Assembly: GCA_029204225.1 (NCBI GenBank)
Contig: CM055103.1
Coordinates: 19,544,925 to 19,608,924, forward strand
Source of the DNA: Diphasiastrum complanatum
Lineage: Eukaryota > Streptophyta > Lycopodiopsida > Lycopodiales > Lycopodiaceae
Direction: 5' to 3'
Length of the DNA stretch: 64,000 bases
Below, piece by piece: positions 1 to 11,543 of the stretch (positions are counted from its first letter, which is position 1; each line of letters opens with the position of its first letter). The position numbers and the translations under genes were made by a program. The notes beneath the pieces were generated by a model. That model was not told the origin of the DNA. It did not search any database and saw nothing but the letters and a program-made list of their open reading frames with translations.

Positions 1-1375
1 AAAACTCATATTTGGACATATGGACACATTGGTTGTGACAACATTAACCAAACTACTTTTAGTAAGATAGATCATGGGAGATCTAGTGTGAATGTGGATC
101 CGAACATGCATCTGACAATAAAGAAGAGAAGCTGGTGAGTGTGGTGGAGAGGGCTTTTTTTTTTTTTTGGGGAGGGGGGGAACAATAAGGATTGAGAATG
201 CAAGATTATGATAACAATATTGGAGCAATTTTAATATGGGAAAGATAATAGAGCAATTTTGATATGAAAACATTATTCTCTTGAGGAGAATTTAGATTCT
301 TTACTGGACAAAAAAATTGCATATATAGGAAGTAACTTACTAGAATTTTTAAAAAGAATGAGTAAAGAAGGGAAGTGAAATTTTTTGGGTTTGATAGAAG
401 AAAACAATGTTATCTAGGGAATGGTTATAAAGGAACTATAGAAATTCAAGATTAATGATATATTACTAAAAGTTTAGTGAGCATATCTATTTTAGATACA
501 TGATTTATATGAATAATGGATGCTTCATATGCTATCAAAACACATTATGAGAAGCTTTGGGGATTGATAGATGTCATGCCTACAAAAAATGCAATGCTAA
601 GACAAATTTTTTCCATGTTTTTTTTAAATGAAAAAGATAAAGCCTTGAAAACTTCCTTACATGACCTTACTTATCTAGAGAAGAGATAGTTCAATTTTTT
701 ATTTTATTTATACAGTTTTTTTTTGTGGACTTTAAAATATTGAGTATACTAAGACGTAATAGCATTCTATTCGTTTTGTCAAAATTTTATTACTTAAACT
801 TCAAATAATTTGAAAGGTTTAGTAGAATCCTCTTTGTAATTATCTAAGGAATACAAACCATCTCTAATTTAAAGAAATTGGATTTCATGGAGGCTTATTT
901 TTAGGCTTAAAATTGTTTGCTAGCTTTGAACTTTTAGTTCAACATTGTTTCATTAGTCACAAATTATTTGTTTCAACTATAAGGGAACAATTTCATTGTC
1001 AAACTTGTGTTATTTTTTTGGCATCTATTTCAACTTACAATAGATGTGAATTGAAAATATCCATAGTTGAAATTGTGTGTGAAAATTTTGGATAAATTGT
1101 GTTGTAGTTTCCCCTTGTCGAAGACTTCATTTAGCCTTTTAGAAGTGTTTTGATCTTGAACTTCCACACACGATAATTTGCGCCATCAAAATTGATCACC
1201 ATATTTGATCGAATGGTTTTCTTTTTTTCCCATATCGCGACTAGGTACTAAAACACACCATTGATCGTGTTCAAGCTCGTAGGCTTGAGAGAGAGAGAGC
1301 TAACTATTCAAATGCTTCTAGTTCATAACTTGATAATTGTATGAATATGAACAACTAATTATACTAAGAAATTAG
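1..1375. other. AT-rich unassigned DNA
   Basis: AT-rich sequence with homopolymer runs, including T and G runs near 157-180. The only open frames are short and show no motif I recognise. It is probably decayed repeat, but no family can be named. Confidence 0.4.
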
Positions 1376-1620
1376 GTCGTCAAATGCGATTGTCAGTTGG
1401 CTGATGTCCGCTGGTATCCATCCAGTTCCTTCTTAGTGATTGTTGATAAGCGGTGGAAATTGGCCCTAAACAGTTTGCCTACATAAATGAACTAAAATTG
1501 TCACTCTGCAGAAATGAACTAAACTGCCACAGGCGAAAAAGTCGACAGTGTCGAGATTTTGCAAAAAAGATGACAATGTCCTTAAATCCCATTTAGGGTA
1601 GCCCTACATTTTTGCCAGAG

Positions 1621-1926
1621 TCATTTTCTTAACATTTGAGGCACTTTGGAATCTGATTTCTGTTTAATGAAATAAACATCTGTTCTTCTGGAGAATTCAT
1701 CAATGAAAGTGATGAAATATTTTGCATCTAATAATGAAGGATTTTGCATAGGTCCACATATATTTGTATGAAAAACATCTAACAGATCTTTTGCTGCATG
1801 GCTATGGTTTGATCTAAAAGGAATCCTAGCCTGCTTTCCAAAGATGTAGCTATAGCAGACAGGGAGATTGACCTTATCAGAAGGATAGTCGAGATCAAGA
1901 ACCATGGATTGTCTGGACATGTTCAA
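1621..1926 (-). pseudogene. copia A integrase N-terminal fragment
   Basis: About 100 codons of the integrase zinc-binding tail and core start, including FHTNICGPM and FITFIDEFSRR. In intact copia integrases the first motif is H-T/S-D-I-C-G-P. Here the first catalytic Asp reads Asn, so the enzyme would be inactive even without the truncation. The frame ends where the deletion joins LTR sequence. Confidence 0.75.
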
Positions 1927-3244
1927 AACAGATGCACAATTCGTGTCCTAAGCGATGATGCCATAGTAATACTTTATTGACTAAAACAGAGGTTTTCAAG
2001 GCTTGACTAGACTCAGAATAACAATGCACCAATCTATACAAGTAACCCTGCCTCTTGCCGAGTGCAAGGATCTTATTACTCCTATCAATAATTTTGCATT
2101 GATCAGATTTGAATTCTACCTTATGACCTAAATCTGTAATTCTACTTACTGATAACATATTTGTAGAGAGTTTAGAAACATATAAGACCTTTGATAGTAG
2201 TTTGAATTGATCATGCTGAAATCGCAATCTTACAATACCTTCACCTTCAATAGTGTGAGTACTATTGTCACCAAGATGAACAAATTTCTTTGTGTTGTAA
2301 GGTGTGTAGGAGTTGAAGATCTCACGTTGATTGGTCATGTGTTGAGTTGCTCCAGAATCCAGAAACCATGAATCATCCAAAAATGTGCTTTGATCTTTGA
2401 CCATGAATGCGCCTTTGTCCACTTCGACCTGGGGAGATGATGAAACTGTGTTTGCTTGTTGATCAGGTTGCTTCAATGCATTCTTCGCTTGGAGAATTCG
2501 ACAATCCTTGATCTCATGGTTATTGCGCTTGCAATACTTGTAAAACTTCTTCTTCTTCGATTGTGGATCTGATGATTGTGCTTGACTTTGAGTCTATTTC
2601 TTCTTGGAGCTTTTCTGCTTCTGTCACTTAGAGGCTTTGTTGACATATAGAGCTTGAGAGGAGGAAGTAGACGAAGTGTATTGACTTCTTCGATTGTCTT
2701 CTTGTAGCAACATAGTGATAACTCTAGTAAGAGTTAAATCTGAGTGTGTTGATATGATCATCACCCAGTTCTCATATGTAGAGGGCAAGCTTGAAAGCAA
2801 TGTCATAATTGCATCTTGATCGTCTATGACTGATCCGACAGCGGCCATCTGTTGCAAGAGATTCTTAAACTGGTTACTGTGACTCTGAAGAGAATCACCA
2901 GTAGACATCTTGAATGTGAAGAATTTCCTTCATAGATGTAACTTAGTAGTTACGTCCCTCATGTCATATAGTGAGTTCAGGATGTCCCAAACGTCTCTTG
3001 ACATTTTAGCTTCAGCTATGTGTCCAATCTGTGTATCTGATATATTGAGGATAATAAGCGCGAAAGCTTTACCGTCCTTCGATTTCCACTTTGAGTCGTC
3101 GTCTTCAGGTTTTACTTTTGTACCTGTAACAACATCCCATAATTTGCTGGCGATTAGCAAGGTCTTCATCTTAAATTTCCACAAATGATAATTGGAACCA
3201 TTCAGCTTGTCTGCGATATAACCAGCTTTACTTTGAGAATCCAT
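1895..3244 (-). pseudogene. copia A gag-protease pseudogene
   Basis: One reading frame runs from the ATG at 3244 to about 1895, interrupted by in-frame stops at 2932-2930 and 2626-2624 and by another near 2598. The N-terminal part is a UBN2-type gag with the NYHLWKFKMKTLL motif. A zinc knuckle near 2510-2560 keeps the H and C of YCKRNNHEIKDC, but its first Cys appears replaced by Tyr. Protease follows with WFLDSGATQHMT (active-site D-S-G), then a GAG-pre-integrase WHHRLGH motif. A frameshift at about 1900-1926 moves the reading into the integrase frame. Confidence 0.8.
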
Positions 3245-3396
3245 CTAGAACTTAGTCCGTCGATTGTATCGATGACGCTAAGATGCAGTAATGCCAACAA
3301 TAGGAAATCAATTCTTTGATACTGAAAGGTTGAAAAGAACTGAAGAGTATGATTATCAATTTGATATCGCCAAAGATATCAAGTATTAGAGATTTC

Positions 3397-3408
3397 ACTT
3401 TGATACCA
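3397..3408 (-). other. primer-binding site, relic A
   Basis: The minus strand reads TGGTATCAAAG directly after the LTR end (...CGACA). It resembles the initiator-Met tRNA complement TGGTATCAGAGC used by most plant copia elements, with one mismatch. Confidence 0.7.
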
Positions 3409-3900
3409 TGTCGGAAAGAGGTGTGCAGAAGATAGGTCGAACTCGAAAAGAAACGACAATATGCAATCCATTATCTCTCTATTCTGGGAACAACCCAACT
3501 TTAGGTTACAACTCAAGCTGCTACCAACACCGGATTTCTGAAAATCAGAATTCAAAGACCCTTCACCACAGATCCTAGTCTGAAACATATAGGTAAGAAA
3601 CAAGTTGCCTTTATTGCAACAGTTTCCTTTCTGCATCAAAGCTATGCAAAAAGCAAAAGCAACAACAGGCATGAACCACCTACCCTCACGAGTTTCAGTA
3701 GAATATGACAGAGTTTCAAGAACTCATACAAAAGTCAAAAAGAAGGTTTGCATGTCCGGTTTGTGTTCTATAAACCGAGTTACATATCTCTTATAATCTC
3801 TACTCTTACACAGACTCTTAATCCTGTAAATTTTCAAGTTTACAAAAATAGAGAGGAGATTATAGATCTTGCAGGGAACAACAATTCTAGGGAGGGGGTT

Positions 3901-4596
3901 GGTCTCTACTTACATTCATAGCTTATCTTTCCACTCAAAATTAAAGTATAAGCAACTGCAACTCCACCTTATGTTTCTAACATGCATTTTACAGGAGGAT
4001 TTGGAACAAGAATCCTAATTCTCAGCATGTTATAACTGGAATCATGCTCTTATGTTCCTAACAGTCCATACAACCTGGACATATTGATTCACAATCAATT
4101 ATCTATGAACTTGAACAAAACAAGCAGATTCAAAACATTGTGAGCTGATGCATGTTATTCACAACTTTAGCTGAGCAAAAACCAGCAATGAAATAAGTAA
4201 CTAGATCAACCATTGCCGATCACTCAACACCATTTGAAAACTTCCCCAAGAAATCATGAAATTTCGCAGCATCCTTACCAAAACCCCATGTAGAAGTGCA
4301 ATCTACCATAATTTCGAAAAAAGAGTCCTGTGCATGAAACCATGCAACTCCCATGCAAGTCAACTATAAATAGATCACATCTCTTAATGCAGTCCTCCTG
4401 CCTATATCCATCACACAGACATGCAATACTCCATATGTCTCAATTAGAGTGTCTGGGTCCTCTCAAGATAATTAGTCACAAACAGGCCTTGACATGGAAG
4501 TAAATCATGGCGTGACCAACAACATCGAATACTGGAAGGCCGGTCTACCATATTAGGACTATTCCAAGTCCTTAACCGAATACGGCCATGACAACA
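3901..4596. other. unassigned DNA between relics A and B
   Basis: No convincing open frame or motif on either strand. It could be decayed distal sequence of relic B or host DNA. Confidence 0.35.
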
Positions 4597-6703
4597 TTAG
4601 CCAGCAAAAATAGTTTTGAATGAATGCTCATCTAATTTCTTTCTAATGTCCTTTGGGACATGAGCATAGGCAGTACATTTGAATACTCTCAAATGTTTCA
4701 TTGAAGGCTTGGATCCTATCCAGACTTCATGAGGGGTTTTGTTGTCAGGGAGGCCTTTAGTCATACATCGGTTCTGCATGTAAGTTTTTGGTGATACAAC
4801 ATGTTACTAGAATGATTTGGGCAAGGAAGCAAATGCATGATAACTCATGCTTCCTTGCCCAAATCGTTGTCACTCCTAAGAGCTTTATTTTTTTTGCTTG
4901 TCTGCAACTCTTCATTTTCTTTGTATTTCTTGAAGAGTTGGAAGGCTTCAAATTTGTGCCTCAAACAGTATACAATAGTTCTTTTAGAATAGTCATCTAT
5001 AAATGTAATAAAGAATTTAACACCAAGCAGCGATGGTGTATGCATTGGGCCACATATATCAATATCTACAATGTCTAGCAAATATATAGATACGTGTTCT
5101 TGATTTGACTTAAATGTCCTTCTTGTCTGCTTTCCTATGATACAGCTCTGGCAGACAAGAGGGTCGACAATTCGATAGTCTAAATCAAGGACTGAAGAAT
5201 GTCTAGACATGTTGCCTATTGATACATGATTAAGGTGACCAAGTCTATAATGCCAAATCAATTCTTTATTGATAGATGCTGAACTACTTAAAGCATAATC
5301 AGTCGCTGAGTTACAATGACTAAGCCTATAGAGATATCATTGTCTCTTTCCGAGTGCAATAACTCTCTTGCTTTTATCAAAAAATTGATAGGAATCTATT
5401 TGAAACTCTACCCTATGTCCTAAATCTATAATTCGACTGATCTACAATAGATTCAGGACATACAATACATTTGGTATCAGTTTTGACAGTCCATTCTGAA
5501 AATTCAGTCTAATAGTACCTTCACCTTCGATTCTATGTGACCTGATGTCTCCAAGGTGAACAAACTTCTTGGTGTTGTAGGTCAAATAGTCGATAAACCA
5601 TTCTTGATGGCTTGTCATGTGTTGTGTTGCTCCAGAATCGAGGAACCATTCCTTCAATTGTTCAACATGGTGATGGTTCACCGTGAAGGCCTCTTGCTCG
5701 TCATCGTCATCTTCTTAGATCTTCTACTTCGAGTTTGCTACATGGGCTTGTTGATCCATTGTTTTTTCTCGTCGTTGTTGAACTTCAAGATCCGACAATC
5801 CTGAATTTCGTGGTTCGTCCTCTTGCTACTTGCAGAAGATTCTTTTCTTGTTCTAAGCATGTTGTTGATTCTGGATCTTCTGTGATTGTTTCCGATTGTC
5901 TTCGATTTGTCTGAAGCTTTCTTCTTTTGTTGTTTCCTTGTGCTCTTCTTGTAGAATAATGCTTGCAAGTCTTTGATGGAGGACAAGTATGCTCCATTCC
6001 TTCTTGTCTCCTCCTACAACAACATGATTATGACTCTGGACAATGTAATATCTGAGTGTGTGAAAATCATTATCACCCAGTTTTCATATGAGGATGGCAA
6101 GCTGGACAATAAGGTCATTACAACATCAGAGTCATCAATCACCGAACCTATTTCCACCATTTGCTCTAACAAAGTCTTGAATCGAATAATGTGATTCTGA
6201 ACAGAATCACTTTTTGACATTCTGAATGAGAAATTTTTTTTTCTCATATGCATCTTTGAAGTGACATCCCTCACTTCGTATAGTGTGTTCAATATATCTC
6301 AAGCCTCTTTCAAAGATTGGGTTTGTCTAATGTGGTCAATCTATGTGTCGGAGATGTTAAGGGCGATCAAGATGAAAGCCTTGCCATGCCTGAGCTTCCA
6401 CTTGGAGATGGCTTGCTCATTGACACTGGGAAGTAGTTCGGTTCCAACGACTATTTCCCAAAGCTCCTTGCTCTTGAATTTCCACAAGTGGTAATTCAAA
6501 CCATTGAGTTTGTCTACCATTAGAGCAAATTGTGATTGCGAATCCATCTAGAAATCCAAGATGAGTGTATGCAGATAGTAGATTATATGATTGGAAACAA
6601 TTATAGTAAGTGTCAACTCTTTATCAAAATAATCGCTCTGATAATATAAGCTCTAAATTTGCTTCAAAAGAATCAGAGAGTAGAAATTACTTCTCTGATA
6701 TCA
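4597..6703 (-). mobile_element. Ty1/copia relic B
   Basis: A second copia relic on the minus strand. The gag start lies at 6547 (MDSQSQ..., NYHLWKFKSK), with more gag at 6292-6014 (LLSSLPSSYENWV). A degenerate zinc knuckle near 5830 has lost its first Cys pair but keeps KRTNHEIQDC. Protease lies at 5681-5442 (WFLDSGATQHMT), and GAG-pre-integrase plus the integrase core at 5261-4845 (WHYRLGH, DIDICGPM, FFITFIDDYSKR, LRSDND). A later integrase piece is at 4779-4597 (PHEVWIGSKPS). Several frameshifts separate the pieces and no reverse transcriptase follows. A primer site (minus TGATATCAGAG) lies at 6690-6703 next to the LTR edge at 6704. Confidence 0.8.
4814..4865. repeat. perfect 18-bp inverted repeat inside integrase
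   Basis: GATTTGGGCAAGGAAGCA at 4814-4831 is exactly reverse-complemented at 4848-4865, with a 16-bp spacer. It sits where the relic B integrase frame breaks down after LRSDND. A short templated inversion during repair or reverse transcription would explain it. Confidence 0.85.
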
Positions 6704-7483
6704 TGTTGGGATAGGAAGTCTGCACGTCTCGCGACAAAGAGAGGCGAGCAGAGAATCCTCGGTGCATGGAACTATGTCTATCGTATTCCCAACTTTGATA
6801 GTTCGAAGTCTGTCCTAATTGATCATAGCTTCAAAGTCACTAGATCGATACAATTGATTCCATAGCCATGTGCGAATTAGATTGGTTTTAGATTTGGCTT
6901 TGCAGAAGCGTATTAGGTGTGGAGATTAGAGCATCACAATCAACTCATACTATCAGTCATATAAGACAATTTAATCTACGAATAAGTTTATCTACAAGCA
7001 AGAAGAAATCTAAACATGAATAAAATGAGCATTCAATTGCAATATACACGACTTAGATAACTGGAACATTGATTATTTAGTCACGAATATATATAGTCTG
7101 AATGTAGTCAGAGTCAAGTTCTTCCCAAAACAATACTCTTAGGTGCGGAGATTAGAGCTTCACAATTGACTCAAACTATCAATCATAGAAGAACATTTAA
7201 TCTACGAATAAGCTTATCTACAAGCAAGAAAGAATATGAAGATGAATAAAATGAGCATTCAATCACAATATACACGACCTAGATTATTGGAACATTGATT
7301 ATTCAATGGCGAATAGATACAGTTTGAATGCAGTTAGAGTCGTGATCTCTTTTTGTCTAGTCCAGTCTAATCGAGCAATTGATAAGTTGCTAGATATAGA
7401 TACACATGACTAACTAATTAAAATAATCCTTAATCTATACTTTGTGTGTAAAAGAGAGGGAGTGTTTGTCTGCGTGAAATAGA
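6704..7483 (-). repeat. probable LTR of relic B, containing a tandem duplication
   Basis: Sequence beyond the relic B primer site begins TGTTGGGATAGG on the plus strand, as expected for an LTR edge (minus end ...CCCAACA). The far edge cannot be placed. Within it a 226-bp unit is repeated (separate entry). Confidence 0.45.
6915..7349. repeat. 226-bp direct tandem duplication
   Basis: The unit starting AGGTGTGGAGATTAGAGC at 6915 is repeated from 7141 (AGGTGCGGAGATTAGAGC). The two copies align along nearly their whole length with scattered substitutions, for example TTTAATCTACGAATAAG in both. Divergence suggests the duplication is not recent. Confidence 0.85.
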
Positions 7484-7485
7484 GG

Positions 7486-7487
<2 letters not shown>

Positions 7488-7552
<65 letters not shown>
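7488..7552. repeat. (GT)n microsatellite
   Basis: About 32 uninterrupted GT/TG dinucleotides. The Cys-Val open frame across it is an artefact of the repeat. Confidence 0.95.
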
Positions 7553-7553
<1 letters not shown>

Positions 7554-7704
7554 AATTAGAATTAAGAAACTACGTGCTGTTGGCAGTCACCTTCAGACAA
7601 TATTTGATTCTGTTAGAGATTCTGTCCGATAGTTATTCAATGTACTTGTTGATCCGTCGAAAATCGGATTATGGTCGATTGTTTGAGGAAGCGAATCTGG
7701 TTAG

Positions 7705-7794
7705 ATGGTCGAACTATCGAGGATGGCCGAACAATCGAAAATGGCCGAATAATCAAGGATGACCGAATAGTCAAAGGTGTCTGAACAATCAGGA
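7705..7794. repeat. 18-bp minisatellite, five units
   Basis: Five consecutive 18-bp units begin at 7705, 7723, 7741, 7759 and 7777, with a core like ATGGCCGAAYAATCRARG. All units have exactly the same length but differ by substitutions. Confidence 0.85.
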
Positions 7795-7989
7795 AACACT
7801 ATCACTGAATAAGTCAAACATCCAACTAGTTGATGAAATAGGATTGCATCCACCAGTTCACTCTCATTCTCACTAGAGTTTCTTTCCAACTAAAATTAGT
7901 GTACAGATGTTTTGCTATCACTAATCTTGAATCATTTAAATATCTCAATAACATATTTCACTTAAACTTCTTCTTCAAGTTTTCCATCT

Positions 7990-8345
7990 CGACTTGTAGA
8001 TTTGGCATCCATCTGATATAGGCTCCATTCAAACATAGTTGCCAATGCAATAATTATATGAAGAGTATTCCACTTAAATATGGGAGAAAAGGTCTCCTTA
8101 TAGTCTATACTAACTTTTTGTGCAACCCTTAACAACAATTCTTGCCTTGTATTAAACTACAGTCTCAATACTTGGTCTTGAATACCCAGTTGTTACCACT
8201 GGGCTTTTTACTTTTAGGAAGGTCAAGTACCTCTCATCTATAATAATGCTTTATAGTTTATCTTCTCATGCATTGCCCTTTGCCAAATCTCATCATCCTT
8301 GGCTTCTTCATAGAAAGAGGGTTCTTTGGCCTGAATAATATTACT
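7990..8345 (-). pseudogene. copia reverse transcriptase N-terminal fragment
   Basis: On the minus strand, broken frames recover the start of a copia reverse transcriptase. In order they are an IWQRAM-like segment, LPKSKKP...NWVFKTKY, then RIVVKGCTQK and YKETFSPIFKWNT. The last corresponds to the family motif Y-x-E-T-F-A-P-V. At least three frameshifts or stops are needed. It lies on the wrong side to be the missing polymerase of relic B, so it is a separate insertion. Confidence 0.65.
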
Positions 8346-8848
8346 CATAAGTGTGAGTTTATTGGAATCTCTCAGGCTCTATCATTTTGAGGAGTTAGTT
8401 TTGAATCTCAAAAAGATCCTATAGGCAATGCCATAAGGATGGCAAATGTTGTCAATGCAAAATATCAAAATAAATAAAAAAAATTGCCAGATATTTAACC
8501 ATTTTTGTCCACACCATTTCTAATGATTAGTTATTCTATGTATTGTATAGTGTACAACTCATTGAAAAAATCATAAATTTTTAGTCGTAACTTTGATTGA
8601 GACGATTTTGATGTCATTAGAAAGCATTCAACAAGAGCTTTCCAATGATATTCTACATGACCTATTTTCTGTGAAAATGGATAAAAGTAAGCTAGTTAGT
8701 TGTCATCATGGCGTTGGACCTACATCCACCACCATATTGTACATACTTTTCATGTTGATTTAGCATAGGAAAAATGGCTCCCATCTCGAGTTCTACGAAG
8801 TGATGACGTGTATTATAGATGATAATCTAAAATTCTCATCCTATTGGC

Positions 8849-8972
8849 TCATGAGGTCCAATCATGTTGAGAGGTGCAAATCATGAGGTCCAACCACGTT
8901 GAGAGAGGCAAACCATGAGGTCCAATCGTGTTAAGAGGTGCAAATCACAAGGTCCAATCATGTTGAGGTGAT
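8849..8972. repeat. 32-bp minisatellite, about four units
   Basis: Units start at 8849, 8881, 8913 and 8945 with the core TCATGAGGTCCAATCATG. The last unit is partial. Confidence 0.8.
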
Positions 8973-10414
8973 CTCATGCTTTTTAGAGCTAGAACCTCGA
9001 GCCATCACCATAGTGAACTCTCTTTACTCAATACACTTTTGGGAGATAGATTATTTTTGGAGTCATAGCTCTTTTGTACTTTCTCTCTCTACTCAAGAGT
9101 GCAAGGATTTTCTCTCTCTACCCAAGAGCAAGATGTTTGTATCTCCAAGTCAATGAAAAATACAGGTACTATCAAACTTTCCTTGCAAATGTGTGTGTGA
9201 TTTCAAATTTAAAACCTAGTAAATAATGTGAATACTTGTTTTAATCGATATAACTTAAAAACGTGTGTGATTCAGTACTTGTTTTAGTCAAATGCGTGTG
9301 CGATTTAAGCTTCAAAACCTTGTAAATATTGTGAACTCTTGTTTTAGCCTTCTTGCAAGGTTTGCCCTTATAGAAAGAACTTAAAATCTACTTTCTTTTG
9401 TTGAAGTATGAAGCCAATGGTGCACAAGGGACATACAAGAAAAAAAAAAATGTATGTTCATGTGATTACATTGGAGAATAGATGGAGTCACATGTCACTA
9501 TGAGTTGAGGAAAAAGCTAGATATTTTAATGGCAAAAATGCCAAATTTGTTTACCTTAACACAATTCTAGGTGCACTTACCCTCACAGGTTGTTTTTCTC
9601 AAAATTTTAGCCTTAGGTTTGCCGAGGTCTTCATTTTCCGTCTTCAAGAATCAACTCCCATCTCTTTCCTTGACATTTTGACAAAGAAGATACAACTATT
9701 GTTCATTCTTAGATGGTCACTATTTCCTTGACATTTCTTACAAAAATTGTTGGATAAATTTGGAGTCATCATGTAGGGTGTCACTTTCTTGTTGGGTGGA
9801 TGAATTTGAATTTTGAACTCATTATGCCACTCACTGGGTTGGACTTTATTGTGGTGAGGAAGCAATAATTACAAGTTCCATCCACGGGTCACTCATTCAC
9901 ATATAACACTAGTGTTGTACAATATAAAAGCTTGGATAAAATTGGAGTGAAGGCTTAGAATTTGAAGAGTATACCATCTTTTCAAAATGAAGGGTGCCAT
10001 TCAAATTCAACCTTTTTTAATCCTTTGCTTTTCGGATGAAACCTTTCAGAATGTAACAATATTTATACTTGGCTTCTAGAAACATTGGATTTGAGATGAG
10101 ATTTGAACTAATCTTTCAATTTGAAAGAAAGGGTAATTTTGACATGGAACTTTGGAAGGGTAGATTTGAATAATGGGCTCACATTGACATTTCAATATGC
10201 ATTTCCTTTTGAAAGGTAAGGAGGCTAGTAAAGTTCATTGCAGCACGGCTGACCGGGGGTCAAAGAAAGGGCGGCGGACGATAATATCCGTTGGTGACTA
10301 GAAGCAACCAAAGGATAACAAATAATATTGCAAATTGCAAACTTGTGTTTTGATGAAAGGGACAGTAAAGTCGGAGCCAGTTTATGGGACCTAGCAGCAC
10401 CCCCATGACTTTGA
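8973..10414. other. intergenic DNA upstream of the C2 gene
   Basis: No gene supported. Loose repeats are visible, such as TTTTCTCTCTCTAC-type blocks near 9076-9130 and GTGTGTGATT / GCGTGTGCGATTT blocks near 9188-9310. The rest is unassigned. Confidence 0.4.
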
Positions 10415-10481
10415 GCCGACCAGTTGGATGGCAGCCACGTGTCAAACTATACGAAGTGCCCTTGATTACAAGACACGTGTC
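10415..10481 (+). promoter_or_regulatory. DRE/ABRE-type cis-element cluster
   Basis: Within 67 bp there is a GCCGAC (DRE/CRT core, 10415-10420), a CCACGTGTCA (ABRE/G-box type, 10435-10444) and GACACGTGTC, a perfect 10-bp palindrome with the same ACGTGTC core (10472-10481). In plants, ABF/AREB bZIP factors bind ACGTGKC and DREB factors bind RCCGAC, and the combination is typical of dehydration- and ABA-responsive promoters. The cluster lies about 1.06 kb upstream of the C2 gene ATG. Its action on that gene is inference. Confidence 0.5.
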
Positions 10482-11543
10482 ACAGTGGTGAAAAATATCC
10501 GATTCATGGGAAGGCATAATTGCTGATGTGCCTGGTGCCATTAAGAGATGATGGAGACCTTGCCTGGGCCTGCAAGAAAAATTGCTCTTTTTATTTGATT
10601 TTTCTCTCAAGAAGTTGGCCCGTGATCGTTACGGGAGGTCAAGATGGTGTTTTGATGCGAAGAGGAGGCAGAGATCGAGCAAACTTGCAAAGGCAGGTGG
10701 GTTCGGTGAAAAGATGGATTCTTGGGTGTTGGCTAAAGAGGGGGTGCACGTATTTGGGCACTTGGGCGGCCTACAGGTTTATTTCATGCTTACAGATATG
10801 GGAAATCTGCATGGAAGATATGCGATCTTGCTGCCGTTGAAATCTGATCCCATGAGGGTGGGCCGTGCAATGGAAGTGGATTGGTCGTACTGCCGGGTGC
10901 TTTTGGCACTAGATTCATGGATGGAGTCTGCAAAAATCTGGCTCAATTTGATGAAGAAATGATGAAAAAAGATATATCCCTCTCAGGCTTGAAGATCATG
11001 TTGCAAGAGTTTTGAGGCTTGAGGTGGGATCATGGATAGATGGTAGCTGGGCATGTCGGTTAGGCTTGTAGTTTCATGGAGCTGAAGTTTCCAGCAGGTG
11101 GGCCCAAAATTGGGTTTACTTTATTTCAGGATCGCCAGCTCAAGGTTTCTTCTTTTTTTTGAGGATAAAAGAAGTAATTGGGTTTCACTAGCACCAGATC
11201 ATGAGTCAAGCAGTCACTTTTCAATAGCTCTCCACTTCCATGTGCAAAGATAGGATCAATGACAAAGACCCACTCATCTATTTTACTACCTTTTGAATGT
11301 CACATTTCTTGGTGAATAGAGTTTTTTTAAGCTAGTTTGTGAGTCTTTGAGAGCTTCTTCTTTCGATTTAGTTGTGCAGAGAAGAGGAATTGGGGGAGGT
11401 TTTCTATTTTCGGGTTCTTGCAGTCGATTGCAGTCATTATTCATGCTTTAGTGCGTCTTTTAATTTCTTAAATTTAGCTATCAGCCTTGTGTGTGTGTGT
11501 GTGTGATTGTCTGTTTCGTCTACTCGCTAATCCTAGATTGATA
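10482..11543 (+). promoter_or_regulatory. promoter and presumed 5' leader of the C2 gene
   Basis: Comparatively GC-balanced and free of recognisable transposon motifs, unlike its neighbours. A 126-codon open frame (10582-10962, with a non-ATG first codon) has no domain I recognise and could be an upstream exon, an upstream ORF or chance. A short GT run precedes the coding start at 11489-11504. No transcription start can be fixed from sequence. Confidence 0.4.

Larger units (their letters stand above)
1480..3900 (-). mobile_element. Ty1/copia relic A (internally deleted)
   Basis: Read on the minus strand, this is a decayed copia retrotransposon. It has a probable 5' LTR beginning at 3409 and running right to about 3900 (outer edge uncertain), a primer site at 3397-3408, gag, a zinc knuckle, protease, and the first part of integrase. 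It then jumps at about 1632 straight into LTR-type sequence (1480-1632). That segment matches the LTR fragment near 59985-60130 almost base for base. Most of integrase and all of reverse transcriptase and RNase H are missing, so the copy is dead. Relic B (4597-6703) and the fragment at 59400-60556 belong to the same or a close family. Confidence 0.8.

Noticed and set aside
7490-7762. Open frame rich in Cys-Val from the GT run
   Set aside because: It is the translation of a microsatellite and continues into a minisatellite; no conserved protein.
8849-8972. CRISPR-like array
   Set aside because: The units are contiguous 32-bp tandem repeats without unique spacers, and the DNA is plant nuclear.
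11487-11543. 19-codon N-terminal extension of the C2 protein
   Set aside because: It begins at a non-ATG codon and reads through a GT repeat; the ATG at 11544 is a better start.
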